Notes: a model not told the origin generated them from the letters alone. 8,044 nucleotides of DNA from Candidatus Omnitrophota bacterium (GCA_020061545.1 JAGUYA010000144.1:1-8044); one strand, 5' to 3'. Counted from the first letter of the stretch, positions 1 to 5,706 are shown. Program-made: numbers and translations.

Positions 1-1
1 A

Positions 2-583
2 GACCCGGCTGCGAAGAATTTTTTAGAAGTGCTTTTACTTTATCAGGGCCTACACGCTATAATAAGTCATCGTGCTGCACATTTTTTCTATAAATTAAAA
101 TTGTTTTTCCTGGCGCGTTTAATCAGTCAGATTTCCCGGCATTTTACGGGTATTGAAATACATCCCGGTGCACAGATTGGTGAAGGATTCTTTATTGACC
201 ATGGTATGGGAGTAGTAATCGGTGAGACTGCCATTATCGGCGATAATGTGCTTTTGTATCAGGGAGTTACTCTGGGAGGAACCGGCTTAGAGAAAGGTAA
301 GCGGCATCCCACTATTGGTAACAATGTGGTTATTGGTACTGGAGCAAAGGTATTGGGTAATATTACCATCGGAGATAATTCGTATATCGGAGCAAACGCG
401 GTGGTGATTAAGGACGTACCGCCCAATTCTACAGTGGTAGGCGTGCCCGGAAGGATTACGAAGCAGGACGGTAAAAAGATTGATATTAGCTTAGACCATA
501 TTCATATACTTGACCCTATTATGCAAAATATAGAAGAATTGCAGAAGAGGATTGAGAGGTTAGAAAATAAAAACAAAAGTTAA
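2..583 (+). CDS. cysE: Serine O-acetyltransferase, 5'-truncated by window edge
   Basis: It transfers an acetyl group from acetyl-CoA to L-serine, giving O-acetylserine, the first committed step of cysteine synthesis in the cytoplasm. The protein shows the left-handed beta-helix of hexapeptide repeats typical of the family: [20 protein letters not shown], then [21 protein letters not shown], then [20 protein letters not shown], ending in the GVPGR motif. The DHGMG segment carries the expected catalytic His, and the Glu of GIEIHP sits where the partner acid lies. A GTG at 29 could be taken as a start, but the frame is open to the window edge and the codons before it read [10 protein letters not shown], which is conserved CysE sequence. 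The true start is therefore upstream of the window. The C-terminus ends in a charged, coiled-coil-like tail ([17 protein letters not shown]). It is followed by cysS, as in Firmicutes cysE-cysS pairs, so the two probably share a transcript. Confidence 0.95.
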   Translation, partial: DPAAKNFLEVLLLYQGLHAIISHRAAHFFYKLKLFFLARLISQISRHFTGIEIHPGAQIGEGFFIDHGMGVVIGETAIIGDNVLLYQGVTLGGTGLEKGKRHPTIGNNVVIGTGAKVLGNITIGDNSYIGANAVVIKDVPPNSTVVGVPGRITKQDGKKIDISLDHIHILDPIMQNIEELQKRIERLENKNKS

Positions 584-594
584 TTTTTGATAAT

Positions 595-643
595 ATTTTA
601 GCGGGTGGTCCCGCCAGAGGCGGGAACAGGACCCCGCTAAAAT
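595..643. repeat. Nested palindrome between cysE and cysS
   Basis: The outer arms 595-605 and 633-643 are perfect 11-bp inverted repeats (ATTTTAGCGGG / CCCGCTAAAAT). Inside them is a second hairpin with 7-bp arms, 609-615 and 619-625 (TCCCGCC / GGCGGGA), and a 3-nt AGA loop. The element nearly fills the cysE-cysS gap and ends 12 nt before the cysS ATG. No U-run follows the stem on the plus strand, so it does not look like a standard intrinsic terminator. It could be a REP/MITE-like palindromic repeat or an mRNA-processing or stability hairpin. Confidence 0.8.
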
Positions 644-655
644 TCAGACTTAAAA

Positions 656-1366
656 ATGTCTATTGTCATATATAATTCCTTAGCCAGAAAAAAAGAACCT
701 TTTACCCCTTTAGAGCCGCCGCGGGTAAATATCTATACCTGTGGTGTTACGGTTTACGACGAAAGCCACATTGGTCATGCGAGAAGCCTTTATATATTCG
801 ATGTAATGAGGCGATACTTAAAATATCGGGGATTTGATGTTAAATTTGTGCGCAATATCACCGATATCGACGATAAAATTATAAACCGCGCTCACGAACT
901 TAATGTTGGCTGGCAGGAATTGGTTAAGAAATATATTGATAGATATTATCAAGACTTAGAGGTCTTGGGTATTGAAAGAGGTGATTACGAACCCCGGGCA
1001 ACTGAGAATATCCAGGATATGATAAGGCATATAGAGGGTTTGATTGATAAAGGTTATGCCTATGTTACGGATAGCGGAGTATATTTTAACGTACGTAAAT
1101 TTAAAGATTATGGGAAATTATCCGGTCAGAGCATAGACCAGATGCTAAAGCGGTCTGCACGAATTGAAACAGATGAGACAAAACAAGACCCCTTGGACTT
1201 TGCTTTATGGAAAAAATCAAAACCCGATGAGCCCGGTTGGGACGCTGTCTTTGAAGTAGAAATCTCAGATGATGGATATGAAGAACTAGTTAAGGAAGCT
1301 ATCTGGAATAACGATGAAGATTTTCTTAAATTAAATAATATTGATAAATCCCAATGGAAAAAATAA
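656..1366 (+). CDS. cysS: Cysteinyl-tRNA synthetase, N-terminal fragment with a foreign C-terminal tail
   Basis: CysRS (class I) charges tRNA-Cys with cysteine in the cytoplasm. This 236-residue ORF carries the N-terminal half: IYTCGVTVYD with Zn-ligand Cys29, the ATP-binding HIGH motif at residues 38-41, FVRNITDIDDKII at about 64-76, and KQDPLDFALWKKSKPDEPGW at 176-195, just before the usual ...SPWGxGRPGWHIECS. After about residue 197 the homology stops. The last ~39 residues (VFEVEISDDGYEELVKEAIW onward) belong to no CysRS region I know; they are acidic (11 D/E, 5 K), and 28 of the 39 codons begin with a purine, so the tail looks translated. The other half of the enzyme lies in the same frame 912 nt downstream of the stop. 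No Shine-Dalgarno precedes the ATG; the start is chosen by homology (MSIVIYNSLARKKEPFTP). Its last 13 nt overlap the next ORF. Whether it works as a subunit or its RNA is spliced cannot be read from DNA alone. Confidence 0.93.
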   Translation: MSIVIYNSLARKKEPFTPLEPPRVNIYTCGVTVYDESHIGHARSLYIFDVMRRYLKYRGFDVKFVRNITDIDDKIINRAHELNVGWQELVKKYIDRYYQDLEVLGIERGDYEPRATENIQDMIRHIEGLIDKGYAYVTDSGVYFNVRKFKDYGKLSGQSIDQMLKRSARIETDETKQDPLDFALWKKSKPDEPGWDAVFEVEISDDGYEELVKEAIWNNDEDFLKLNNIDKSQWKK

Positions 1367-2292
1367 ATTTATGCAAAGGCGGTTGCGGTAGAAGAGCAAT
1401 TTACAGAGGATGGTGCAATATAAATTGGAAGAGAGGAAATAGAGTCAGTGTAACATGTCCCGAACTTGAGAAGAAAAGAATAAAAGCTATTTCTATTTTT
1501 CGGATTAAAGAAGCAAAATTAGGTTTAAATCCTATGCAGAATCCAAAAATATGCAGGAAGAATCATTCGCCAATGAGAAATATAAGAGCTTCAAAAACTC
1601 TTAAAAAACTTGGAGAATTGAAACTTTTGCCGCAACAGATAGAATCGAGAAAGCTTCGCGAAAAGCGGTTAATAAAAATTAGGAGAGCTTTAAGAAGGTT
1701 AGCAAAAGAAGGAAGATTAAATCATCAGATTGAATCGGAAACAAAGAGGATGAGGAGGCATCAGAAAATTGCAAAAACATTAAAAAGATTGGCGGAAGAA
1801 AGAAAATTACCTATGCAAAATCTTAATGATGAAGAAAAGATGAGATTCAGTAAAAAATTATCTCGTATACTTAAAAGAAAATTTAGAAACGGTGAAATTA
1901 AACTTAATGATTGGGGGGAAAGATATAAATACAGAAGTTTACGGAATGGAAAAATAGAATTTCGCTCTAAATGGGAAAAAGAGGTGGCTAAATTCTTGGA
2001 CAAATATAATATCAGTTGGAAATATGAAGCCTTGGTAATACCTTATTATGATAGAGAGAAGAAATTATTTAGGAATACAGTTCCAGATTTCTATACGCCA
2101 GATTTCAATTTATTCATAGAAATAAAGGGAAATGGCGAATTTAAAAGTCAAAATACACAAGATAAACTCAGAGGCATTAGGGGGCATGGATATAAAGTGG
2201 CACTTTTCGGCAAGAAACAAATAAAAGACTTAAGGGAGAATCCTTTAAGAACATTATCGGAAATAAAAGAATTAATGTATGAAAAAAATTAG
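1354..2292 (+). CDS. Putative PD-(D/E)xK homing endonuclease inserted in cysS
   Basis: The 312-residue protein has three visible parts. Residues 7-28 (CKGGCGRRAIYRGWCNINWK) resemble the CxxxC...RGxCxxH zinc knuckle of phage and intron endonucleases, with Asn where the last His usually sits. Residues ~43-186 are very basic and hold about five repeated helical units (for example RASKTLKKLGELKLLPQQ at 78, IRRALRRLAKEGRLNHQ at 109, KIAKTLKRLAEERKLPMQ at 138) every 28-35 residues, reminiscent of NUMOD-type DNA-binding repeats. Residues 200-300 are the nuclease: FRSKWEKEVAKFL with Glu208/Glu210, then TPDFNLFIEIKG giving Asp250, Glu256 and Lys258 (D-x5-ExK), with another PD at 244-245. The ATG is the only in-frame start, since a TAA lies at 1345-1347; it has no Shine-Dalgarno and overlaps the end of the upstream fragment, suggesting coupled translation. 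Arginine is coded mostly by AGA/AGG and the gene is AT-rich, signs of transfer. Expected role, by analogy, is cutting an uninterrupted cysS to spread the insertion. Confidence 0.8.
   Translation: MEKINLCKGGCGRRAIYRGWCNINWKRGNRVSVTCPELEKKRIKAISIFRIKEAKLGLNPMQNPKICRKNHSPMRNIRASKTLKKLGELKLLPQQIESRKLREKRLIKIRRALRRLAKEGRLNHQIESETKRMRRHQKIAKTLKRLAEERKLPMQNLNDEEKMRFSKKLSRILKRKFRNGEIKLNDWGERYKYRSLRNGKIEFRSKWEKEVAKFLDKYNISWKYEALVIPYYDREKKLFRNTVPDFYTPDFNLFIEIKGNGEFKSQNTQDKLRGIRGHGYKVALFGKKQIKDLRENPLRTLSEIKELMYEKN
1482..1911 (+). repeat. Degenerate tandem repeat in the endonuclease DNA-binding region
   Basis: Codons 43-186 of the endonuclease hold about five diverged copies of a unit shaped like (K/R)xxxTLKxLxExxKLPxQ. 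They start near residues 43, 78, 109, 138 and 166. The shared features are a basic amphipathic helix, a Gly or charged turn, then L(P/N)xQ(N/I). Such arrays in homing endonucleases usually contact DNA along the target. The repeat is visible at protein level only and is too diverged to be a DNA-level repeat. Confidence 0.5.
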
Positions 2293-3106
2293 AATAAAAA
2301 TAAGAGGCCGTCCGGGCTGGCATATCGAATGTTCGGTAATGAGTCAAAAATTCTTAAAAACAGATACACTGGATATCCATGCCGGCGGAAGGGATTTAAT
2401 TTTCCCTCATCATGAAAACGAGATTGCCCAGGCAGAGGCGCTTACCGGCAAGCCTTTTGCAAAATACTGGATTCACCACGGCCTCCTTACCATCAACGGC
2501 CAGAAGATGGCAAAGTCATTGGGGAATTTTGTGACCATAAAGGATTTTATAGAGAAATATCAAAATGCGGATTTATTAAAAATGTTCTTTCTGTCCGCGC
2601 ATTATTCGCATCCTGTAGATTATACAGATGAGGAGATAGAAGATGCTAAAAGAGCGCTAGAGAGGATTATGATTTTGATGGGTACGATAGAGGAAAAATT
2701 TGTAGACTACAGGTTACCGGGCGCGGGTAAGGAATTTAAGGAAATAGAAGAAATAAAAAATAAATTTATAAGTGCGATGGACGATGATTTTAGTACGCCA
2801 CAGGCCTTGGCTTCTATTTTTGATTTAGTAAATATAGCTAATAAGAATATCGATGATTTGGATTTTATTTTTACAGCTAAAAATACGCTAAAAGAATTAT
2901 TGAATATTTTTGGAATTTCTTTGAAGATAAAGAGTAAGGCAAGCGCAATTACCGATGAAGAAATTGAAGCAAAGATTCTGGAAAGAGAAGAGGCAAGGCG
3001 CAAGAAAGACTATAAGCTCGCAGATAAGATAAGAAAAACATTGGAATTATTGGGTATTATTTTGGCGGATCGGGCAGGCGCCACTCGCTGGCGAAGGAAA
3101 TTGTAG
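2279..3106 (+). CDS. cysS: Cysteinyl-tRNA synthetase, C-terminal fragment
   Basis: This 275-residue ORF is the second half of CysRS. CysRS homology begins at residue 10: GRPGWHIECSVMS with Zn-ligand Cys18, then FPHHENEIAQ with the expected Zn ligands His44 and Glu48, then GQKMAKSLGNF, where KMAKS (76-80) is the KMSKS-type signature. The helical anticodon-binding part follows, ending in the typical TRWRR. The first nine residues (MKKIRIKIR) are not CysRS sequence and are strongly basic. The ATG at 2279 is the only start that keeps GRPGWHIECS, since an in-frame TAA lies at 2273-2275; it overlaps the endonuclease stop by 14 nt with no Shine-Dalgarno, so reinitiation from the upstream gene is likely. 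Native parts of both fragments total about 460 residues, the normal length of bacterial CysRS. The complete motif set and absence of frameshifts argue against a decaying pseudogene. Confidence 0.92.
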   Translation: MKKIRIKIRGRPGWHIECSVMSQKFLKTDTLDIHAGGRDLIFPHHENEIAQAEALTGKPFAKYWIHHGLLTINGQKMAKSLGNFVTIKDFIEKYQNADLLKMFFLSAHYSHPVDYTDEEIEDAKRALERIMILMGTIEEKFVDYRLPGAGKEFKEIEEIKNKFISAMDDDFSTPQALASIFDLVNIANKNIDDLDFIFTAKNTLKELLNIFGISLKIKSKASAITDEEIEAKILEREEARRKKDYKLADKIRKTLELLGIILADRAGATRWRRKL

Positions 3107-3117
3107 AGGGAAAGTAA

Positions 3118-3160
3118 TATTTTTGCGGAGGGATTTGGGAGCAAAGCCCGCAGCAAAATA
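3118..3160. repeat. Imperfect hairpin between cysS and tmk
   Basis: Arms 3118-3128 (TATTTTTGCGG) and 3148-3160 pair over 6 + 5 bp with a 2-nt bulge (GC at 3153-3154), enclosing a purine-rich loop. It lies wholly between the cysS stop and the tmk start. No U-tract follows on the plus strand. This may be an mRNA hairpin or a decayed palindromic repeat; function unknown. Confidence 0.5.
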
Positions 3161-3174
3161 GGAATGATACTATT

Positions 3175-3798
3175 ATGAAAGGTAAATTTATTACCTTTGA
3201 AGGTTCAGAGGGTAGCGGCAAAAGCACGCAGTCAAAGCTGCTCTATCAATATTTAAAGAGAAAGGGCTTTAAGGCAGTTTGTCTGCGCGAGCCGGGCGGG
3301 ACAAAGATAAGCGAGAAGATCAGAAAGATTTTATTAGACTCTCAGAATGATTCTATAACACCGATGACTGAAATGCTCCTTTATATGGCTGCTCGCGCCC
3401 AGCTGGTCAGCGAAATTATTAAACCCGCACTTAAAAATGGCAAGATTGTTGTCTGCGATAGATTCTTAGATTCTACCATTGCTTATCAGGGTTATGGATT
3501 GGGAATAGATATTCAGCTTATTAAATGCCTCGGTGAATCTGTCACTTCTGGCATAAAGCCGGACTTGACTATATTTCTCGATTTGCCACTTAAAAAAGGA
3601 CTAAAACATCGCCAACATTCAAAAGACCGTATTGAAAAACGGTCATGGGCGTATCATTCCCGTGTTCTAAAGGGTTATTTTAAACTCGCTGCCTTAGAAC
3701 CCCAGAGAATAAGAATTGTAAAGGTAGATAAGGATAAAAATAAGACGCAAGCTGAGATAAGAAAATTAGTAGATAGGTTTTTGAAAAAAGTTACATGA
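3175..3798 (+). CDS. tmk: Thymidylate kinase
   Basis: It phosphorylates dTMP to dTDP with ATP in the cytoplasm, on the path to dTTP. The 207-residue length is normal. Visible motifs are the P-loop FEGSEGSGKST (residues 8-18), REPGGT (38-43), the DRF motif (95-97) with the following DSTIAYQGYG substrate region, and FLDLPLKKGLKHRQ leading into the LID, where DRIEK (151-155) stands for the usual DRFE. The LID keeps Arg146 and Arg152. An AGGA about 12 nt before the ATG is the closest thing to a Shine-Dalgarno in the window. The last two sense codons and the stop lie in the first unit of the decamer palindrome that runs on to holB. Grouping with holB, ricT, metG and tatD matches the conserved B. 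subtilis order, without the small yaaQ/yaaR genes. Confidence 0.96.
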   Translation: MKGKFITFEGSEGSGKSTQSKLLYQYLKRKGFKAVCLREPGGTKISEKIRKILLDSQNDSITPMTEMLLYMAARAQLVSEIIKPALKNGKIVVCDRFLDSTIAYQGYGLGIDIQLIKCLGESVTSGIKPDLTIFLDLPLKKGLKHRQHSKDRIEKRSWAYHSRVLKGYFKLAALEPQRIRIVKVDKDKNKTQAEIRKLVDRFLKKVT

Positions 3799-3890
3799 GG
3801 TTACGGGATGTTACAAGACGTTACAGGAGGTTACAAAAAGCAACCTCTTGTAACCTTAAGTGACCTCGTGTAACCTCAGGTAACCTGTTA
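3790..3890. repeat. Decamer-periodic inverted repeat array between tmk and holB
   Basis: Five units starting with GTTAC lie at 3790, 3800, 3810, 3820 and 3830, an exact 10-bp period. After AAAAA (3835-3839), five complementary pentamers appear at 3840 (GCAAC), 3850 (GTAAC), 3860 (GTGAC), 3870 (GTAAC) and 3880 (GTAAC). Every GTTAC pairs with its mirror unit about one axis, with one G-T wobble and one A-C mismatch, and several spacers pair too. The result is an imperfect stem of about 45 bp with an A5 loop. The array starts inside the last codons of tmk and ends five nt before the holB ATG. Units are too short and unspaced for CRISPR. Confidence 0.9.
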
Positions 3891-3895
3891 AATTC

Positions 3896-4906
3896 ATGTC
3901 GTTTCAAGATATAAAAGGCCAGGATAAACCCATACAGATACTCAAGGAATACATAAAGCACTCCCGCCTTACCGGTAGTTATCTCTTTGTGGGTGAGGAT
4001 GGCATTGGTAAGAAGCTCGTAGCTAAAACCTTGGCTAAAGCATTAAACTGCGAAAATGAAACTTTAGATCCCTGCGATAGATGCGCATCTTGTTTAAAAA
4101 TAGAAAGAGACCAGCATCCTGATGTGCATTGTCTTGATACTGAAGCTTCTGACTCCATAAAAATAGAGTATATCCGTCAGTTACAGAAAGATATCAACCT
4201 AAAGCCCTATACAGGTGAGAAGAAAGTTTTTATTATCGATGATGCCCATAATCTGACTGCTGAGGCTAGTAACGCCCTGTTAAAGATACTGGAAGAACCG
4301 CCGGAAGATAGTTTAATTATTTTGATTAGTGCAAAGCCAGCATTATTATTTAAAACTATAATTTCTCGCTGCAAGATGTTGAGGTTTTATCCCTTGCAAA
4401 GAACTAAACTGGAGGAGATTTTAAGAAGGGATTTTCATCTGGATAATAATCCGGCACATTACCTCGCTTATTTTTGCGAAGGAAGATTGGGCCGTGCCTT
4501 AAAATTAAAGGATACAGATATCTTAAAAGAAAAAAATAGAATTATCGACGGGTTTGCCCTGGCAAGAAGGTCTGACTTAGAAAATCTGCCTATTGAGAAT
4601 AGGGATAATGTGCGCAGCTATTTAAATATATTGGCAGCTTGGTTTAGGGATATATATTTTGTCAAAATCGGTATACCGTATGGCGAGCTGATAAATCTTG
4701 ACCGCAAAGACGAGTTACTTAAGGTTATGAGCCGTTATGCGCTGTTTGATTTAGAGGAAATATTAAACTCTCTCTCTAATTCATTATTATATTTAGAGCA
4801 AAATATAAATACAAAATTATTGCTGTCCAATTTAAGGTGGTCTCTTATTCCTCTACCACTTGAAAATCGCACCTTAAGGTTATCGCCGAAGGCGATTTTC
4901 TTATAG
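3896..4906 (+). CDS. holB: DNA polymerase III delta' subunit
   Basis: This AAA+ protein is part of the clamp loader that opens and loads the beta sliding clamp at primed DNA. Motifs in the 336 residues are a Walker A-like GEDGIGKK (33-40), a zinc module with Cys52, Cys60, Cys63 and Cys66, a Walker B-like VFIIDDAH (111-118), the NALLKILEEPP segment (126-136), and the ISRC sensor/arginine-finger region (156-159). The usual family C-terminus appears to end near NINTKLLLSNL. The final ~23 residues (from RWSLIPLPLE to SPKAIFL) look like an extension, and their codons contain a palindrome, so they may be a repeat captured into the frame. No Shine-Dalgarno is seen; the start is set by homology (SFQDIKGQD) and follows directly after the decamer hairpin. 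Confidence 0.95.
   Translation: MSFQDIKGQDKPIQILKEYIKHSRLTGSYLFVGEDGIGKKLVAKTLAKALNCENETLDPCDRCASCLKIERDQHPDVHCLDTEASDSIKIEYIRQLQKDINLKPYTGEKKVFIIDDAHNLTAEASNALLKILEEPPEDSLIILISAKPALLFKTIISRCKMLRFYPLQRTKLEEILRRDFHLDNNPAHYLAYFCEGRLGRALKLKDTDILKEKNRIIDGFALARRSDLENLPIENRDNVRSYLNILAAWFRDIYFVKIGIPYGELINLDRKDELLKVMSRYALFDLEEILNSLSNSLLYLEQNINTKLLLSNLRWSLIPLPLENRTLRLSPKAIFL
4862..4900 (+). promoter_or_regulatory. Competing hairpins at the holB 3' end, terminator-like
   Basis: Within the last codons of holB, ATCGCC (4882-4887) and GGCGAT (4891-4896) form a tight stem with a GAA loop, followed by TTTCTTAT, which resembles a weak intrinsic terminator. An upstream GAAAATCGC (4862-4870) is perfectly complementary to GCGATTTTC (4892-4900). 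That 9-bp pairing overlaps the right arm of the small stem, so the two folds exclude each other. The 10-nt palindrome ACCTTAAGGT (4871-4880) lies between. The layout suits attenuation, but it may equally be a palindromic repeat element. Confidence 0.45.
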
Positions 4907-4914
4907 TTGTCATT

Positions 4915-5697
4915 ATGGACAATATGATTCTGGTAAGATTAAGGGATTCAGGTCAGACCTATTTTTATAATGCCATAAACTTAGATGTGAAAGTGGGTGA
5001 TTATGTGATTCTGGAGCATGACCGCAGTTTAGATTATGGACAGATTGTCTCTCCCGAAGATGCCTCATTGGATAATAAATCAAAGGAGCCGCTTAAAAAA
5101 ATAATCCGTATTGCCACAGACAGCGATTTAAAGCAAATTGAAGAGAACAGGGCTAAATCTAGGGAAGCGTTTAATACTTGCATGAGAAAGATAGAAGAGC
5201 ATAAGTTAGATATGAGACTGGTGCGGGCAGAGTATTCTTTTGACCGCACTAAGGTTGTATTTTATTTTACTGCTTCCGGGAGAGTAGACTTTAGAAGTTT
5301 GGTAAAGGACCTGGCCAAGATTTTTAAAGCCAGAATTGAATTAAGGCAGATCGGCGTAAGAGATGAAGCCAGACTCTTTGGCGGCTTTGGCCATTGCGGA
5401 AGGGAACTCTGCTGTAAAACGTTTTTAAAAGATTTTGAGCCGGTTACAATAAAGATGGCCAAAGAAGAAGGTCTACCTTTAAATCCTCCTAAAATCTCCG
5501 GACTTTGCGGAAGACTGATGTGCTGTCTTTATTTTGAATATGAGACATATAAAATTTTATCCAAGGGTCTTCCCCGCGAAGGTGAGCATATAAATACCAA
5601 AGAAGGCAAGGGAAAAATAATCGGCGTAAATGTCTTTAAACGCACTGCTACTGTGGAGTTAGAAGACGGTACACAGATAGAATTAAGCTATAAATGA
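4915..5697 (+). CDS. ricT: PSP1 / RicT-family protein
   Basis: In B. subtilis RicT (YaaT) forms the RicAFT complex, which binds iron-sulfur clusters and helps RNase Y mature mRNAs; elsewhere the PSP1 family is less understood. The 260-residue protein shows the family core: GFGHCGRELCCKTF (Cys161, 166, 167) and SGLCGRLMCCLYFEYE (Cys198, 203, 204), six cysteines suited to Fe-S binding. The N-terminal part (VRLRDSGQTYFYNA, VKVGDYVILE) and the short beta-rich C-terminus also fit. Its place directly after holB is the same as in B. subtilis. The start could be the ATG at 4915 or the one at 4924 (MILVRLRD); neither has a Shine-Dalgarno. The RicA and RicF partners are not in this window, so an RNase Y role is inference. 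Confidence 0.9.
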   Translation: MDNMILVRLRDSGQTYFYNAINLDVKVGDYVILEHDRSLDYGQIVSPEDASLDNKSKEPLKKIIRIATDSDLKQIEENRAKSREAFNTCMRKIEEHKLDMRLVRAEYSFDRTKVVFYFTASGRVDFRSLVKDLAKIFKARIELRQIGVRDEARLFGGFGHCGRELCCKTFLKDFEPVTIKMAKEEGLPLNPPKISGLCGRLMCCLYFEYETYKILSKGLPREGEHINTKEGKGKIIGVNVFKRTATVELEDGTQIELSYK

Positions 5698-5705
5698 GCT
5701 ATAAA
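5686..5705. repeat. 9-nt direct repeat at the ricT-metG junction
   Basis: AGCTATAAA occurs at 5686-5694 and 5697-5705. The first copy codes for the last residues of ricT, and the second forms the leader just before the metG ATG. It looks like a small local duplication and is the only larger joint here without a hairpin. Confidence 0.5.
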
Positions 5706-5706
5706 A

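Larger units (their letters stand above)
1247..2305 (+). mobile_element. Endonuclease-bearing insertion splitting cysS (ends approximate)
   Basis: CysRS homology is lost after the GWDA codons ending at 1246 and regained at the GGC CGT CCG codons starting at 2306 (GRPGWHIECS). Only about four or five residues of the usual linker (SPWGx) are unaccounted for, so the insertion is nearly clean and sits in one of the most conserved stretches of the gene. Hand counts of 60-nt samples give about 23-32% GC inside the block against about 47-53% in cysS on either side. The block holds the tail of the N-fragment, the nuclease ORF and the first nine codons of the C-fragment. There is about 100 nt before the nuclease ORF and about 13 nt after it, little space for a standard self-splicing intron core. 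No inverted terminal repeats or clear target duplication were seen. Exact ends need an uninterrupted relative. Confidence 0.8.

Noticed and set aside
29..583. cysE starting at GTG 29
   Set aside because: Upstream codons in the same frame ([10 protein letters not shown]) are conserved CysE residues, so the gene simply enters from outside the window.
595..643. Rho-independent terminator after cysE
   Set aside because: The stem is followed by ATTCAGACTT-type sequence without a U-tract on the plus strand.
1761..2003. Minus-strand ORFs here and at 2707-3003, 5034-5249, 5262-5462 and 7550-7780
   Set aside because: All lie opposite well-supported genes, have low-complexity translations rich in S, L and F, and show no recognisable motifs.
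1340..2300. Ribosome bypassing or frameshifting to join the two CysRS halves
   Set aside because: The gap between the fragments is over 900 nt, far beyond known bypassing, and no take-off/landing pair is evident.
1247..2305. Intein in CysRS
   Set aside because: The frame is closed by a stop at 1364, the nuclease is in another frame, and there is no splice-site Cys/Ser at the start or HN at the end.
1200..2350. Group I or group II intron as a firm call
   Set aside because: No GUGYG start, domain V, or clear group I core elements were found by eye, and little sequence lies outside the ORF. It is kept as an alternative because a covariance search could not be run.
1200..2350. Assembly chimera
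   Set aside because: A random misjoin would not resume the same gene in the same frame only four or five residues later, with overlapping ORFs on both sides.
3790..3890. CRISPR array
   Set aside because: The units are 10 bp with no unique spacers, the second half is inverted, and there are no cas genes.
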